DNA of 33,738 nt. Origin: Bacteroidales bacterium. Lineage in GTDB: Bacteria; Bacteroidota; Bacteroidia; Bacteroidales; UBA932. The translations under genes were made by a program, and so were the position numbers. Under the pieces are notes generated by a model, which saw only the letters and a program-made list of their open reading frames with translations, did not search any database and was not told where the DNA came from. This document shows, piece after piece, positions 32,536 through 33,738 of this stretch; the first letter of the stretch is position 1, and every line of letters starts with the position of its first letter. Where the stretch lies: assembly GCA_024691765.1 (NCBI GenBank), contig JAILNI010000052.1:1-33738 (forward strand), given 5' to 3'.

Positions 32536-33696
32536 ATGGTGGAAAACTACATCAACAGAACTCTGGAGGCGACATTGTTGGAGGCGTGGAAGTATTTCCC
32601 CGTCCTTGCCGTGACCGGTCCAAGGCAATCAGGTAAAAGCACTCTTATCGGTCACTTGTTCCCGGAAGCGGTATCTTTCTCTTTGAAAGATGTCAATGTA
32701 CGTGAATTTGCCCTTAATGATCCGGTAGCTTTTTTAGGGCAGACGAGTACTCCCATTTTTATTGACGAAATTCAGAAAGCTCCCGTCCTGCTTGAATACA
32801 TTCAGGGTATAGTGGATAGGGACCCTTCCCGGAAATTCATCCTTTCAGGCAGTTCCAACTTTGAGGTCATGAAGGGCCTTTCGGAGTCTCTCGCCGGAAG
32901 GTGTGGTGTGTTCGAGCTCTTGCCGATGTCGTTTACTGAGACATTCGCCCTGTCCGAAAATAAGGACACGGACACGATGCTGTTCGATGGCTTTTATCCT
33001 GCTGTATGTTCAGGGAAAAATATCGCCCGGCTGTATTATCCGTCATATGTTAAAACTTATCTGGAGAAGGACGTGCGGGACTTGCTGAACATTAAAGATT
33101 TGATGCTATTCCTCCGGTTCATGAAGCTTTGTGCCGCCCGCGTGGGTTCCGTCTTCAATGCTTCCGAACTCTCCTCAGAGGTGGGTATTGACAACAAGAC
33201 AGTCGCCTCCTGGCTTTCTGTCCTGCAGGCGTCCTATGTAGTATATCTGCTCCCTCCGTATCACGAAAACATTTCCAAGCGTCTGATTAAGTCTCCGAAA
33301 CTGTATTTTTGCGATCCGGGGTTAGCCTGTTATCTGCTGGATATTGAGAGCCCTGCACAACTATCCCGTGACAAAATGCGCGGTGGTATTTTTGAGAACT
33401 TTCTCGTGATGGAGGCTGTAAAGCACCGTCTGAATGCGGGCAAAGACGGCGGCGTCTATTTCTATAGAGACTCAAATAACAATGAGGTGGATCTCCTGCT
33501 CAGGGAGGAAGGAGACATCACGGCAGTAGAGGTAAAGTCTTCGCAGACTTATTCTTCTTCTTTCGAAGACACATTGAAAAGGCTTCCGAAATGGCTTAAG
33601 GCTCCTGTAAAAAGGAGGGCAGTTGTATATGCCGGGGATTTTGAGAATACGGCAGGAATGATTGAAGTGCTCAACTATAAGCATTTCACATTATAA
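32536..33696 (+). CDS. AAA_14 / DUF4143 ATPase with PD-(D/E)XK-like C-terminus
   Basis: The 386-residue protein starts with a P-loop ATPase domain: Walker A GPRQSGKST (Lys34) and Walker B IFIDEIQ (Asp77, Glu78), followed by ILSGSSNF, the sensor strand. The middle and C-terminal parts are DUF4143, with YPSYVKTYLEKDVRDL, a winged-helix-like SSEVGIDNKTVASWL and the LYFCDPGLA block. The end resembles a PD-(D/E)XK nuclease core: FYRDSNNNEVDLLL with Asp319, then AVEVKSS with Glu332 and Lys334. Genes of this family occur in many, scattered copies in Bacteroidota; the molecular role is not established, though proposals include DNA transactions or toxin-like functions. Codons are visibly richer in A/T at third positions than in its neighbours. 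It has its own promoter, so it is probably acquired cargo. Confidence 0.9.
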   Translation: MVENYINRTLEATLLEAWKYFPVLAVTGPRQSGKSTLIGHLFPEAVSFSLKDVNVREFALNDPVAFLGQTSTPIFIDEIQKAPVLLEYIQGIVDRDPSRKFILSGSSNFEVMKGLSESLAGRCGVFELLPMSFTETFALSENKDTDTMLFDGFYPAVCSGKNIARLYYPSYVKTYLEKDVRDLLNIKDLMLFLRFMKLCAARVGSVFNASELSSEVGIDNKTVASWLSVLQASYVVYLLPPYHENISKRLIKSPKLYFCDPGLACYLLDIESPAQLSRDKMRGGIFENFLVMEAVKHRLNAGKDGGVYFYRDSNNNEVDLLLREEGDITAVEVKSSQTYSSSFEDTLKRLPKWLKAPVKRRAVVYAGDFENTAGMIEVLNYKHFTL

Positions 33697-33700
33697 TTCC

Positions 33701-33738
33701 ATGTTTTACGTCAGCGACCCCATAACCACTCCGCCGCC
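33701..33738 (+). CDS. Start of a possible further gene, cut by the right edge
   Basis: An ATG at 33701, 4 bases after the DUF4143 stop, opens a frame (MFYVSDPITTPP) without a stop to the window end. Only 12 codons are visible, so no function can be named and it may be chance. Confidence 0.3.
   Translation, partial: MFYVSDPITTPP

Noticed and set aside
1..33738. CRISPR array, tRNA/rRNA genes, insertion sequence or prophage
   Set aside because: No regularly spaced repeats, cloverleaf-like sequence, transposase, integrase or phage structural motifs were found on reading both strands.

Overview
The window looks like a GC-rich member of the Bacteroidales (Bacteroidota), perhaps Alistipes/Rikenellaceae-like or a related gut or rumen lineage. 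The evidence is the TAnnTTTG-type -7 promoter elements, the near absence of Shine-Dalgarno sequences, a bifunctional DAHP synthase/chorismate mutase, a eukaryote-like branching enzyme in a glycogen operon with a GH57 enzyme and a GT4-like transferase, and DUF3737 and DUF4143 proteins. The exact taxon cannot be fixed from the sequence alone. No tRNA, rRNA, CRISPR array, insertion sequence or phage gene was seen.

Region 1 (1-9907, + strand) is a secreted carbohydrate-processing locus. It holds the end of an endonuclease/exonuclease/phosphatase-family protein, a broken gene with a GH2-like start, a GH36-like alpha-galactosidase, an internally deleted lipoprotein GDPD remnant, a metallo-beta-lactamase-fold protein with a twin-arginine-like leader, a LamG protein with a large unassigned C-terminal region, a GxDLY/SGNH esterase and an (alpha/alpha)6 GH63-like glycosidase. 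Most carry export signals and several overlap by ATGA. No SusC/SusD pair is present inside the window. Two of the eight genes are remnants, so the locus appears to be eroding.

Region 2 (9904-18679) is housekeeping. rnhA-pdxA runs leftward. Divergent from it is a tightly packed rightward run: rmlD, rmlC, a PLP aminotransferase, DAHP synthase/chorismate mutase and DUF3737. This joins dTDP-rhamnose synthesis to aromatic amino acid synthesis. A large MscS-family channel gene faces it on the minus strand.

Region 3 (18726-32393, + strand) starts with a MalY/PatB-type C-S lyase. A probable 12.5-kb operon follows: a secreted metallophosphoesterase, xseA, xseB, then glgB, debranching enzyme, glycosyltransferase, GH57 amylase and glucan phosphorylase, and finally ribF. 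Together the glucan genes could build, branch, trim and phosphorolyse an internal glycogen. A hairpin plus T tract after ribF probably ends the operon.

Region 4 (32478-33738) is a single AAA/DUF4143 ATPase gene with its own near-consensus Bacteroidota promoter and visibly more A/T-rich codons, probably accessory DNA. The start of another reading frame runs off the right edge.

I found no clearly novel multi-gene defence or mobile system. The points most worth a second look are the two remnants around the alpha-galactosidase, the back-to-back -7 elements placed so close to start codons that leaderless mRNAs are predicted, the LamG protein's unassigned region, and DUF3737 coupled to DAHP synthase.
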